From Mucilaginibacter gotjawali (GTDB lineage: Bacteria > Bacteroidota > Bacteroidia > Sphingobacteriales > Sphingobacteriaceae), in the NCBI RefSeq assembly GCF_002355435.1, contig NZ_AP017313.1, positions 5,394,001 to 5,458,000 of the forward strand: a stretch of 64,000 bases of DNA, given 5' to 3'. Under the pieces are notes generated by a model. The model searched no databases and was not told the DNA's origin. It saw only the letters and a list, made by a program, of their open reading frames with translations. Position 1 is the first letter of the stretch, and each line of letters begins with the position of its first letter. This document shows positions 51,152 through 60,479 of the stretch, one piece after another. Position numbers and translations under genes: made by a program.

Positions 51152-53239
51152 CTAAAACACCACGTTAAACCCAATATAATAATTGCGCGGTGCTGCTGCA
51201 TTATAATAGCGGCTGCCAACGGCATTAAGGTCGTCGCCCAGGCTGTATTTCTGGTTTAACATATTTTCGGCCCCGGCATACAGTTCAAAGCGGCTTTTAG
51301 TATTGAATTTATGCTGCCAGCCTACTTTTGCGGCCACTAAGTTATAATGCGGGGCGTATACGGTATTGCCGTCATTCAGCGGGATACGGGCAGTGTAGTT
51401 GTGTTCGATAAATAAATATAAATACCGCGGGAATTTAACCTGAAAACTGGTCACCACCACCTGTTCAGGCACGCCGGTTAACTGGTTGCCGGCGTAGCTG
51501 TTGCTGGCATCATGATAATCACTGCTGAATTTAAAATGATCAAGCGTAACAGACTCATTAAACTGCAGCCCCCGGATAAAGTCCGAATTGTTTGGGCGGA
51601 TGATCCAGTCGGTAAAATATACCTCAAGCCCCGGCTGGTTAGTACCGCCCGCGTTGATGTAATAGGTTGTTTCATCCGCGTTAAAGCGCGGAACAATGGC
51701 GTTATTAATACGGTAATAAAATACCGATGCATCCAGGAACATCGTTTCATCGGTATTGCGGAGCCGGAAACCGGTTTCATAGTTCCATCCATCTTCGGCA
51801 CCCAGGTTAGGGTTAATGGCATGGTCAGTCGGGCGGATTTCCGCTGTGGTCGGCGTTGAATACCCCCGGCTAACGGAGGCCCGCCAAACAAAATCATTGG
51901 TGATCTGGTAGGCCAGCGCTACTCTCGGCATTAACTGGGGTTTAAAATAGCGGTCGGTATAAGCGGTTTCAATATTCGGGAATACGTTCAGGAACTTGTA
52001 ATCATAAAAATTGAGGCTCAGGGCCATTTCAAGATGAAAGCGTTTGGCGATGTCAGCCACATAACGCCCAAAGAAAAAATGCTGGTTGGTGTTGATCTTG
52101 TCCAAAGTCTGGGCCGTGTCTCTTACCCCGTTCCTGTTCCCATAATTGTTGATATCCGAATTGGTTTGCTGCCATTCCACCCCGAAATTGGTTTTCCATT
52201 TATAATTCTTCAGCGTATCGCCGGTGTATTCAAAATAGGTGCGAAAACCAAAAGTGCCCTCGTAACGCTGGCCGTAATTGGTGATAAACGGGTTGGCAAA
52301 ATCAACATAAGTGCCAAAAACCGACAGCACATTCCGAAGATGTTCATTAAAATGATATTCATTAACCGCGCCGCCAAAAAGCACTTTCTGGTAGATCCCT
52401 GCTTTTTGCTGAATGGCCCCGGGCGTAAATTTTGTGGGGATGCGGGCCTGCCGCGGATCGGCTTCAAACTGGGTGAGGGTGAGACCGCCCGGTGTTTCAT
52501 AATTCAGATCCGAATAAAAGCCCAGCAGCCTGAACTGGTCGTTCTTGTTATAGGTCCAGTTATTAACCGCCTGGATATAATGGCGCTGCATATAACTGTG
52601 CTGCCTGTAGCCGCCATAGCTTTCATAAGCCTGGTTTAAATTCAGCTGGGAATTTCCCGATTTATTTTGCAAGGCGGTGTTCTCATGCAAAAGGCCATAT
52701 GACCCGCCATTTAAACCTGCTGAAAGATAATTACCATCAGCATGATGATTAACGGGGCTCAGCAAAACTACCCCGCCCGAATTGGCGCCAAACAGGCTTC
52801 CGTCCGGGCCTTTTAACACTTCCATGTTATGGATACTGTTAAAATCAATGGCGTTCAGGTAGGTATTGCCACCGGCATCGGTAAGGGGGATGTCATCATA
52901 ATAAATCTTCACATCGCGCACCCCGAATGGCGAACGCAGTAAGCTGCCCCTGATGGATAAACGGTAACTGCCGGGCGAACGTTCTTCGGCCCTTACCCCC
53001 GGCTGGCTGTTGAGCACCGAAATAAATGAATTATCAGGCTGTACATTTAACTGTTGCTGGCTGATCACACTTACAGAAGCCGGAACAGTTAAAACAGGCT
53101 GTTCAGACAGGTAGGCTTTTATAGTTACCGCCTGCAGATTCCGCGAAGTATCGTTTTTTGCAGTATCCTTTTTGGTTTGGCCGGCAACGCCGGTCGCGAC
53201 AGCAAAAATTAAAAACAAGGAGGTGTATATTTTTACCAT
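51152..53239 (-). CDS. TonB-dependent outer-membrane receptor
   Basis: A 695-residue receptor with signal peptide (MVKIYTSLFLIFAVATGVAG). The plug domain (about 45-160) contains QPVLTVPASVSVISQQQLNV, RLSIRGSLLRSPFGVRDVKI and NMEVLKGPDGSLFGANSGGV. The 22-strand barrel follows and ends in the usual aromatic residue (RNYYIGFNVVF). The TonB-box and substrate are not resolved. Siderophore or glycan uptake are both possible; there is no SusD partner. A TATTTTTG -7 box lies at 53265-53258. Confidence 0.94.
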   Translation of the reverse strand: MVKIYTSLFLIFAVATGVAGQTKKDTAKNDTSRNLQAVTIKAYLSEQPVLTVPASVSVISQQQLNVQPDNSFISVLNSQPGVRAEERSPGSYRLSIRGSLLRSPFGVRDVKIYYDDIPLTDAGGNTYLNAIDFNSIHNMEVLKGPDGSLFGANSGGVVLLSPVNHHADGNYLSAGLNGGSYGLLHENTALQNKSGNSQLNLNQAYESYGGYRQHSYMQRHYIQAVNNWTYNKNDQFRLLGFYSDLNYETPGGLTLTQFEADPRQARIPTKFTPGAIQQKAGIYQKVLFGGAVNEYHFNEHLRNVLSVFGTYVDFANPFITNYGQRYEGTFGFRTYFEYTGDTLKNYKWKTNFGVEWQQTNSDINNYGNRNGVRDTAQTLDKINTNQHFFFGRYVADIAKRFHLEMALSLNFYDYKFLNVFPNIETAYTDRYFKPQLMPRVALAYQITNDFVWRASVSRGYSTPTTAEIRPTDHAINPNLGAEDGWNYETGFRLRNTDETMFLDASVFYYRINNAIVPRFNADETTYYINAGGTNQPGLEVYFTDWIIRPNNSDFIRGLQFNESVTLDHFKFSSDYHDASNSYAGNQLTGVPEQVVVTSFQVKFPRYLYLFIEHNYTARIPLNDGNTVYAPHYNLVAAKVGWQHKFNTKSRFELYAGAENMLNQKYSLGDDLNAVGSRYYNAAAPRNYYIGFNVVF

Positions 53240-53257
53240 AGGCTAAATTGAGGGGAG

Positions 53258-53265
53258 CAAAAATA
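53258..53265 (-). promoter_or_regulatory. -7 box of the receptor gene
   Basis: TATTTTTG on the minus strand, 18 bases before the ATG at 53239. No TTG at the usual -33 distance. Confidence 0.5.
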
Positions 53266-53367
53266 ACTTTTTAATGATATAAAAGTAATTGAAAGAAAGC
53301 ATTTTAATTGTAACCACACTGATACGTTTTATTCAAAAAAACCAGCCTTAACATAGGTTAAAAGTGC

Positions 53368-53375
53368 TAATTTTG
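53368..53375 (+). promoter_or_regulatory. -7 box of the first type IX-secreted protein gene
   Basis: TAATTTTG matches TAnnTTTG, 31 bases before the ATG at 53407. Confidence 0.5.
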
Positions 53376-53406
53376 AAATATTACTATATGAGGTAGTTAC
53401 TTCCTG

Positions 53407-55356
53407 ATGCGACCAATTACTTTTAGGATACTTTTAATTTTAATTTCGGTATTGCTTTCCTTTCATACTTATGGCCAAACTTGCACCGGCAGTTTAGGTG
53501 ACCCGATAATTAAGGTTGATTTTGGAGCAGGACCCAACCCCGGCCCGGCACTATCGGGGCAGCAAACCAACATGACTTATTTAAATACCAGTTGCCCGAA
53601 TGACGGGCAATATACCATTGCAAACAGTTCGGGTAATTGCTTTGGAGATGCCTGGGTTTTTTTGAACCAGGATCATACCGGGAACCCAAACGGCTATATG
53701 ATGATAATAAACGCATCAAATTTGCCGAGCATTTTTTTTACACAGCAAACCAATGTGGGCGACCTGTGCCCGAATACCAAATATTATTTTGAAGCCTATA
53801 TTACCAATCTTAACCTCCCCACGATTTGTAGCGGCAATCCTATACTGCCAAACATTACTTTTACTATAGAAACAACCGGCGGAGTTTTACTTGCACCCCC
53901 TTATAATACGGGAGATATACCGGCAACAGGCAAAGTTGATTGGAAACCGTACGGCACTTTTTTTACCACCCCGGCAAATAGTAACGAAGCGATTGTAGTG
54001 AAAATGCAAAACAACGCGCCAGGTGGTTGCGGCAATGATTTTGCCCTGGATGATATCACGTTCAGGGCATGCGGCCCGGTAATAGTGGCAGGCATTGGCT
54101 CAACCGGCGGCCCGCAACAAAGCTCGCTATGCCAGGGGGATAATGGTTTGTTTAACTTTAACACCACAGTTGTTGGTGATGACAGCCCTGTTTACCAATG
54201 GCAATCGAACGTTAACAACGCCGGATGGACTGATATTACAGGCGAAACAACGGCTTCTCTCCAGGTTCCCTTTAGCAATGCAGTTACGGGAGTTTATCAA
54301 TACCGGGTTGGTATTGCCAATGGCTCCAATATCACGTCTCCCACTTGCCGGGTTTATGGCTCCCCTTTAACTGTAACGGTGAACCCGTATCCGGTTGTCC
54401 CGGCAATTGCCAACCAAACCGTGTGCGAAACGTATCCGGTCACTTTAACGGCATCCGGCGGGGCGTCCTATACCTGGACGGGGCCTGGCATGCAGCCAAC
54501 GGCGCAAAACCCGCTGGTCATCAACAGTGCAACCCCTGCCAATACCGGAACTTATACGGTTGTTGCTCTGTCAGACAAAGGATGCAGTGCGCCGCCTGTG
54601 CAAACATACGTAAATGTAATACCCAAAATAGTGCCGGGTGTTAGCCCTGATGTAACCATTTGCGCCGGTGAAACCACCCAGCTTTCCTCATCAGGCGGCA
54701 AATATTATAAATGGGTACCTTCTAACGGCCTCGACCATCCGGACACCCCAAACCCGGTAGCATCCCCCCTGCAAACAACCACCTATACGGTTCATATAAG
54801 TAATGATGGCTGTGCCGACAGCTCCAAAACGGTAACCGTAACCGTGAATCAAAACCCGGTGGCAAATGCCGGGAATAACAGGGCGATATTTGAGGGCCAG
54901 TCAGTTAAATTAGATGGTGTTATAAAGGGAGATAATATTACAGGCTTTTTCTGGTCGCCGTCAACGTTTCTTGATGACCCCAAATCATTAACTCCCGTTG
55001 CTACCCCAACAGATGATATTACCTATACATTAAACCTCACGTCCTTGTCCTGTGGTACCTCAAGCAGCAATGTTTTTGTAAGAGTGTATAAAAAAATAAC
55101 TATCCCCAATGCCTTTTCGCCCAATAACGACGGCACAAATGATTACTGGAATATTAATGCGCTGATAACTTATCCGGATTGTTCGCTTGTTGTTTATAAC
55201 CGCTACGGCCAGCAGGTTTACCAAAGTACAGGTTACTCAAAACCATGGGATGGTACCTATAACGGTTCGCTGCTACCTCCCGGCACCTATTATTACATCC
55301 TCGACCTGAAAAACAACACCCCCAAAATCTCCGGGTGGGTGGTTGTCGTGCGGTAA
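53407..55356 (+). CDS. Type IX-secreted surface protein with Ig/PKD-like domains, paralog 1
   Basis: A 649-residue surface protein. A signal peptide (IALLIL-type RILLILISVLLSFHTYG) is followed by a conserved N-terminal domain (CTGSLGDPIIKVDFGAGPNP; NDFALDDITFRACGP). Ig-like domains follow (VTVNPYPVVPAIANQTVCET; TLTASGGASYTWTGPGM), then a PKD-like part (NQNPVANAGNNRAIFEG), and the gliding-motility C-terminal domain (IPNAFSPNNDGTNDYWNI) that marks it for type IX export and surface attachment. No enzymatic motif is seen; adhesion is likely. It is a tandem paralog of the next gene. Confidence 0.9.
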   Translation: MRPITFRILLILISVLLSFHTYGQTCTGSLGDPIIKVDFGAGPNPGPALSGQQTNMTYLNTSCPNDGQYTIANSSGNCFGDAWVFLNQDHTGNPNGYMMIINASNLPSIFFTQQTNVGDLCPNTKYYFEAYITNLNLPTICSGNPILPNITFTIETTGGVLLAPPYNTGDIPATGKVDWKPYGTFFTTPANSNEAIVVKMQNNAPGGCGNDFALDDITFRACGPVIVAGIGSTGGPQQSSLCQGDNGLFNFNTTVVGDDSPVYQWQSNVNNAGWTDITGETTASLQVPFSNAVTGVYQYRVGIANGSNITSPTCRVYGSPLTVTVNPYPVVPAIANQTVCETYPVTLTASGGASYTWTGPGMQPTAQNPLVINSATPANTGTYTVVALSDKGCSAPPVQTYVNVIPKIVPGVSPDVTICAGETTQLSSSGGKYYKWVPSNGLDHPDTPNPVASPLQTTTYTVHISNDGCADSSKTVTVTVNQNPVANAGNNRAIFEGQSVKLDGVIKGDNITGFFWSPSTFLDDPKSLTPVATPTDDITYTLNLTSLSCGTSSSNVFVRVYKKITIPNAFSPNNDGTNDYWNINALITYPDCSLVVYNRYGQQVYQSTGYSKPWDGTYNGSLLPPGTYYYILDLKNNTPKISGWVVVVR

Positions 55357-55423
55357 AAAGCCTGTTCGCCCGAACAAATTGATACAATATGCCGCCGCAT
55401 GTTAAACCAACCGCTTAAATAGT

Positions 55424-55431
55424 TATTTTTG
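55424..55431 (+). promoter_or_regulatory. -7 box of the second type IX-secreted protein gene
   Basis: TATTTTTG matches TAnnTTTG, 44 bases before the GTG at 55475. Confidence 0.5.
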
Positions 55432-55474
55432 AACTCCAGCTGTTCAAAGCTTTAAAACCAATACGGCCAATTTT

Positions 55475-57442
55475 GTGAAACCACTTTTGCTGTTTATATT
55501 CCTGGCATTTACATTACAGGTAAATGCGCAAAGTGAAACCTGTACCGGCAGTTTAGGCGACCCGGTTATTAACCAGGATTTCGGCTCGGGCACAAACCCC
55601 GGCGCCAGGTTGCCATTTGGGGTAACCGATATGACTTATACGGCAAATAACTGCCCGACGGACGGTTCCTACACCATCGCAAGCAGCCTTACCGCCGCCA
55701 ACAATACGCATCCATACACCTGGTATAATGTGCCGCATGACCATACCTGGTATACCAATGGCAACAAGCCCGACGGCTATATGATGATCGTTAATGCATC
55801 CTATGCGCCCAGTATCTTTTTTACGCAAACAGCCAACGGGCTTTGCCCCAATACGAAGTATTTTTTTTCGGCCTATATCCTTAATTTAATGATTCCCGGC
55901 CCGATTACGGCCAGTTATAACCATCCCGATATCACCTTTTCCATTGAAACCACTGACGGGGTAGTGCAGAAAACCATCAATACCGGGCCCATTCCTGCCA
56001 GCGGTCAAAATGTTGGCTCAACAAATTGGGTGCAATATGGCGCATTTGTTACTACACCTGCCAATGCTACGTCACTGGTGGTTAAGATGGTGAATAATGC
56101 ACCCGGCGGTAACGGGAACGACTTTGTACTGGATGACATTACTTTTCGCGCCTGCGGCCCCATCATCCTTTCAGGGATCGGATCGATAACGGGCGGCAGC
56201 AATACGGCCATTTGCCAGGGCACCCAAACAAAATATAATTTACAGGCATCCGTTATAGGCGACAATAGCCCGGTTTACCAGTGGCAAACAAGTTATAACA
56301 ACGGGACCTGGAGCGATGTTACCGGCAGTAATTCGGATGCCCTTACTGTTAACTTTACCGGCGCCGAGCCGCCTGGCATCTATCAATACCGCATGGGCGT
56401 GGCAAACGGCTCGCTGATTACCGACGCGGGTTGCAGGGTATATTCAACACCGGTAACCGTTACGATAAACCCGATGCCGGTTGTCCCGCCAATACCCGAC
56501 CAAACGGTGTGCGAGACTTACCCGCTCACACTGACGGCATCCGGGGGCGCTTCCTACACCTGGACCGGCCCCAATATGCAGCCAACTTCGCAAAACCCGC
56601 TGGTGATCGACAATATCACCCCCGCAAATGCCGGCACCTATACGGTAGTCGCCGTGTCCGACAAAGGCTGTCCGGCACCGCCGGTACATACCGTAGTTAC
56701 CGTAACACCCAAAATAGTGCCGTCAATAAGCCCGGATGAAAGCATTTGTGCGGGAGAAACCACGCAGTTATCCTCATCGGGCGGCAAGTATTATAAATGG
56801 AAACCCTCAACAGGGCTTGACCACGATGATACACCGAATCCCGTGGCATCGCCGCTGCAAACTACTACCTATACGGTTCATATCAGTAACGATGGTTGCG
56901 CCGATAGCACAAAAACAGTAACGGTAACGGTAAACCAGAACCCAGTGGCAAATGCCGGAAATGATATCGTGCTCTTTGAAGGACAGTCGGCAAAATTAAA
57001 CGGGACAATAAAAGGTGATAACATCACCGGCTTTTCGTGGAGCCCGGCTACCTTTTTGAGCGACCCAAATTCACTGAACCCGGTCGCATCGCCGACAGAC
57101 AATATTACCTATACGCTTACCGCAGTATCCTTAACCTGCGGCAGTTCAAGCAGCAAAGTTTTTGTAAGGGTGTACAAAAAAATTGTAATACCCAACACTT
57201 TTTCGCCAAACAATGACGGCATCAACGATTACTGGAACATTGGCGGCCTGGTAACCTATCCCCAAAGCGCCCTCCTGGTTTACAACCGTTACGGGCAGCT
57301 GGTATACCAAAGTACCGGCTATGCAAAACCCTGGGATGGCTCAGTCGATGGCTCGCCGCTGCCCGCAGGCACGTACTATTACATCATCGACCTTAAAAAC
57401 AATACACCAAAGCTATCCGGCTGGGTATTAATCGTGAGGTAA
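55475..57442 (+). CDS. Type IX-secreted surface protein with Ig/PKD-like domains, paralog 2
   Basis: A 655-residue paralog of the preceding gene with the same domain order. The start is GTG at 55475 and the signal peptide is KPLLLFIFLAFTLQVNA. The N-terminal domains have diverged more (TCTGSLGDPVINQDFGSGTN). The Ig and PKD-like part is almost identical, including the shared TTQLSSSGGKYYKW and NPVASPLQTTTYTVHISNDG. The C-terminal domain (IPNTFSPNNDGINDYWNI) directs type IX export. The two genes probably arose by tandem duplication; partial gene conversion could explain the uneven divergence. Confidence 0.9.
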   Translation: MKPLLLFIFLAFTLQVNAQSETCTGSLGDPVINQDFGSGTNPGARLPFGVTDMTYTANNCPTDGSYTIASSLTAANNTHPYTWYNVPHDHTWYTNGNKPDGYMMIVNASYAPSIFFTQTANGLCPNTKYFFSAYILNLMIPGPITASYNHPDITFSIETTDGVVQKTINTGPIPASGQNVGSTNWVQYGAFVTTPANATSLVVKMVNNAPGGNGNDFVLDDITFRACGPIILSGIGSITGGSNTAICQGTQTKYNLQASVIGDNSPVYQWQTSYNNGTWSDVTGSNSDALTVNFTGAEPPGIYQYRMGVANGSLITDAGCRVYSTPVTVTINPMPVVPPIPDQTVCETYPLTLTASGGASYTWTGPNMQPTSQNPLVIDNITPANAGTYTVVAVSDKGCPAPPVHTVVTVTPKIVPSISPDESICAGETTQLSSSGGKYYKWKPSTGLDHDDTPNPVASPLQTTTYTVHISNDGCADSTKTVTVTVNQNPVANAGNDIVLFEGQSAKLNGTIKGDNITGFSWSPATFLSDPNSLNPVASPTDNITYTLTAVSLTCGSSSSKVFVRVYKKIVIPNTFSPNNDGINDYWNIGGLVTYPQSALLVYNRYGQLVYQSTGYAKPWDGSVDGSPLPAGTYYYIIDLKNNTPKLSGWVLIVR

Positions 57443-57475
57443 AAGTGCCTAAAACATTTAATACCGAAAAGGCAT

Positions 57476-58747
57476 CTATTTACCAAAAAAATAACTAACG
57501 CCGGCTTGTTTAAGTACATTGTTTAAACCGAAATACCCGCCTTTTGTAGCCGCTGTTGATGTATAATAATTGAAATATATTTCCCAGTTCCTTTGTATCC
57601 TGAATCCGGCTTTAAATAGAAAAGCATTATTAAGCGTATTAAAGTAAAAGGACTCCTGCGGAAAGCCAGGATCGGGCGATGATGTGTTTTGACTTTGAAA
57701 ATAGGGCTTACTGAAGTTAAAATAGGTTAGTGCAAAACCAACACCGAGATAAAATTTAAAGTTTGGCGCATTGTAAAAATTATACATGGCTTGCGGTGTT
57801 AAAAAAACGCCCAACTGGTTATAGGATGCCCTGGCATCAACATAAGGGCTAACCCTTAATTTATAAAGGGCATTAAATTGCGAAGGGTTAACAGACAGAT
57901 CAACCCTAAACTCGGCCCTTCCATTTGGATCGGGGATAAAATCCAGCCCGAAGGCCACTGCCGGCTGATACGAATTGTATGGGATGCCGCCGGCAATAGA
58001 GTAGGAAGACTGAGGCGAAGACGTGGTATTTGACATGCTCAGGGCGGCGCTAATATAAAACGCCACCTTTCCATGATCGGTATATTTCTTTTCAAAATCT
58101 ACTTTTGACACCTGGTTTATCCGGCTTACAATAGTCAGCAAGTCGCCTTTTTCATAATTTGCCGTTTGCAGGCGGGCTGTTGTTTTATCATCCAGCATGT
58201 TGTATTTGTTCGCCAGTGCAAATAATTGTTTCTGGTAGGTGTTTTCATTCACCGTTCTGCCGCCGGGGTTAGCCATATCATAATAGATACGATAAACCAA
58301 TTCGGCTGGTGTAAAAGCAGGTGTTTCGCCTATGTAAAAGCGCGTTTTCAGTCCGTCTGTATAGGAATAAAGCGCCAGGTTTTTGCCCTGCTGCAATACC
58401 CTTAAAAAAACTGTTGCAACTTTAACGCTGGTGTCACGACCTTCGCCCAGGTGCAGCGTATTGGTAACATCGGTACTTATGGAGCAGGTGTACTTTTTAT
58501 AGGCTGCCAGCCCTGTTATGCTGAAATAATTAATGTCATTTAACATGTAGGTTTTCCGCTCTTTGTCACCGGGTGATGTTTTAAACGAGATTTCTTCGGG
58601 GTTTGAGTCCCAGTCCTGGTAATCAATAAATCCGCGCAGGGTATCGCCTTTTGCTACCACCACAAAGCCGGGTTTATAATTGCTTTGTGCATCCGAAAAA
58701 AACGGGACTAAAATAAAAATCAATAAAATTTTGCTGAGGTATTTCAT
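57476..58747 (-). CDS. Exported protein with C-terminal beta-barrel, paralog of the next gene
   Basis: A 423-residue exported protein (signal MKYLSKILLIFILVPFFSDA). The N-terminal 200 residues (NYKPGFVVVAKGDTLRGFID; FLRVLQQGKNLALYSYTDG; RFYIGETPAFTPAELVYRIY) match the neighbour at 58801-59577. The C-terminal 200 residues have alternating strands ending in VSYFFGK and look like an outer-membrane barrel. No named family is recognised. The pattern suggests a periplasmic sensor-like or anchoring domain joined to an outer-membrane porin-like part. Confidence 0.75.
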   Translation of the reverse strand: MKYLSKILLIFILVPFFSDAQSNYKPGFVVVAKGDTLRGFIDYQDWDSNPEEISFKTSPGDKERKTYMLNDINYFSITGLAAYKKYTCSISTDVTNTLHLGEGRDTSVKVATVFLRVLQQGKNLALYSYTDGLKTRFYIGETPAFTPAELVYRIYYDMANPGGRTVNENTYQKQLFALANKYNMLDDKTTARLQTANYEKGDLLTIVSRINQVSKVDFEKKYTDHGKVAFYISAALSMSNTTSSPQSSYSIAGGIPYNSYQPAVAFGLDFIPDPNGRAEFRVDLSVNPSQFNALYKLRVSPYVDARASYNQLGVFLTPQAMYNFYNAPNFKFYLGVGFALTYFNFSKPYFQSQNTSSPDPGFPQESFYFNTLNNAFLFKAGFRIQRNWEIYFNYYTSTAATKGGYFGLNNVLKQAGVSYFFGK

Positions 58748-58800
58748 GGGGTTAGGGTTAGGGGTTAATTTGTGATATAATAAACAGTTTGGTGCGCGTG

Positions 58801-59577
58801 TTAGTGGCTGTTATGTACAGCCAGGTCGTGAACAAACCAAATAATAACTACTATTCCTCCAATAACGGCAATTGCCTTTAAAAAGCCGCTTGGTTTACGG
58901 GGATTATTTTTGGTTTGATCGGCTGCCGAAATACTGTTAATTAAACCGGCTGTATTTTGCAGGGCAGCCTCTTTGTAATCGGTTGCCTGTATTTGCTTTT
59001 TTAAAGCCTGATTCATTACACCGGCTTTAACAGCCTGGTTATAGAGCTGCGATTTAAAAATGTTTTCGTACGATGTTCGGTCCCAGCCGTTTTCTTCTAT
59101 ACTGTTGTAATAAATCCGGTATACCAGTTCGGCGGGTTTTTCAGCATAGTTTCCGGCGATAAAAAATCGGGTCTTCAGGTTGTCGGCGTACGAAAACAAC
59201 AACAGGTTTTTACCTTCCTGCAATACCTTTAAAAATATCTTATCCATACGGTAGCCCGAATCGCGCCCTATAGCAAGGCGTGTAATGTCGGTGATGTCCG
59301 TTGAAACAGGCCCGCCATAGGCTACGAATTTGGCCAAATGGCCCACCGCAGCGCTAAAAAACCTGATACTATCGGGCGTCAGCGCCACTGCAGTTCCTGA
59401 TGTGCTGGTTTTAAACAGTATCTTATCGGGGTTATTGTCCCACTCCGCATACTGGATATATCCGCGAACGGTATCACCCTTCGTATTGACAATGAGGCCA
59501 GGCTGGTAATTGTCCTGGGCATGCAAAAAATAGGGGATCGCAAAAAAGATCCATGACAGGTTTAATAAAAGGCGCAT
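58801..59577 (-). CDS. Exported protein with C-terminal membrane segment, paralog of the previous gene
   Basis: A 258-residue protein (signal MRLLLNLSWIFFAIPYFLHA). Residues 20-170 resemble the neighbour (NYQPGLIVNTKGDTVRGYIQ; FLKVLQEGKNLLLFSYADN; RFFIAGNYAEKPAELVYRIY). In place of the beta-barrel it has an alanine-rich helical region and one C-terminal membrane segment (AIAVIGGIVVIIWFVHDLAV). The same head thus has two different tails. The genes are read in the same direction 53 bases apart and may form an operon, this one first. Confidence 0.75.
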   Translation of the reverse strand: MRLLLNLSWIFFAIPYFLHAQDNYQPGLIVNTKGDTVRGYIQYAEWDNNPDKILFKTSTSGTAVALTPDSIRFFSAAVGHLAKFVAYGGPVSTDITDITRLAIGRDSGYRMDKIFLKVLQEGKNLLLFSYADNLKTRFFIAGNYAEKPAELVYRIYYNSIEENGWDRTSYENIFKSQLYNQAVKAGVMNQALKKQIQATDYKEAALQNTAGLINSISAADQTKNNPRKPSGFLKAIAVIGGIVVIIWFVHDLAVHNSH

Positions 59578-59692
59578 TAATTTAGGTGGTTATGATGTAA
59601 AGATAATTTTTTTATCATCGTTCAAATAATCAAGACTAAAAATAAATTGAAATTTCAGCTCAAAAACTATTTTAATACTGCTACTTTTAACC

Positions 59693-60381
59693 ATGCATCA
59701 TGAACAACATTTAAAAAGCTCAGACACTATACGCGATATTGTAATCGGCATGTCCGACGGGTTAACTGTACCTTTTGCCCTGGCGGCAGGGTTAAGCGGC
59801 GCTGTAAATTCATCGGGAATTGTTATTACCGCCGGCATAGCCGAGATTGTAGCCGGGTCCATCGCGATGGGCCTGGGTGGCTTTTTAGCGGGCCGCACCG
59901 AAGCTGATCATTATCATTCGGAATTAAAGCGCGAATATGATGAAGTGGAGCGCGTACCTGAACAGGAAAAAGCGGAGGTTAAAGAAGTATTTGCTGATTT
60001 TGGATTGTCGCCGGCATTGCAGGACCAGATTGCCGATGAAATGGCAAAAGACAAAGATAAATGGGTTGATTTTATGATGCGCTATGAACTCGGCCTTGAA
60101 AAACCCGAAGCAAACAGGGCATCGCAAAGTGCCATTACCATTGGTATTTCCTATATCGTAGGGGGATAATCCCGCTGTCACCTTACTTTTTTGTAAGCGA
60201 ATCGCAAATAGCATTATACTATTCGTGCGCCATTACCATGGTTTGCTTGTTTGTTTTTGGCTATTTTAAGAGCAAAGTAACCGGGCAGCCGGTGTTTGCC
60301 GGGGCTTTAAAAGTATTAATTATAGGCGCAATTGCCGCCGCCGCCGCTTTTATAATGGCAAAATTGATAAATGGAAAATAG
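59693..60381 (+). pseudogene. VIT1/CCC1-type Fe/Mn transporter, frameshifted
   Basis: A membrane transporter of the VIT1/CCC1 family moving iron or manganese. The N-terminal part (DTIRDIVIGMSDGLTVPFAL; AGLSGA) and the hydrophilic metal-binding region with EVERVPEQEKAEV are normal. The frame ends after 158 residues at TAA following G5 (60161-60165). One more G restores IIPLSPYFFVSESQ and two further membrane segments up to a TAG at 60379-60381, giving 229 residues, the family's length. Thus the gene is either truly broken or misread at the homopolymer. The last TAG is directly followed by octad words. Confidence 0.85.
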
Positions 60382-60419
60382 TCCGAAAGTCGGGAAAGAC
60401 CGAAAGTCCGAAAGAAGAA
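60380..60419. repeat. Octad-word block after the VIT transporter gene
   Basis: Five imperfect octads (AGTCCGAA, AAGTCCGA type). The word is the reverse complement of the ACTTTCGG block inside ispG (38245-38280). Confidence 0.75.
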
Positions 60420-60479
60420 AGGAGACGGACCTGAAGACCAATAGCATCGCGGGAAATGGAATATGCTAACGTCAAAAAA

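Noticed and set aside
58600..58620. GGTTTGAGTCCCAGTCC-like tRNA arm
   Set aside because: It lies in the coding sequence of an exported protein and no cloverleaf can be built around it.
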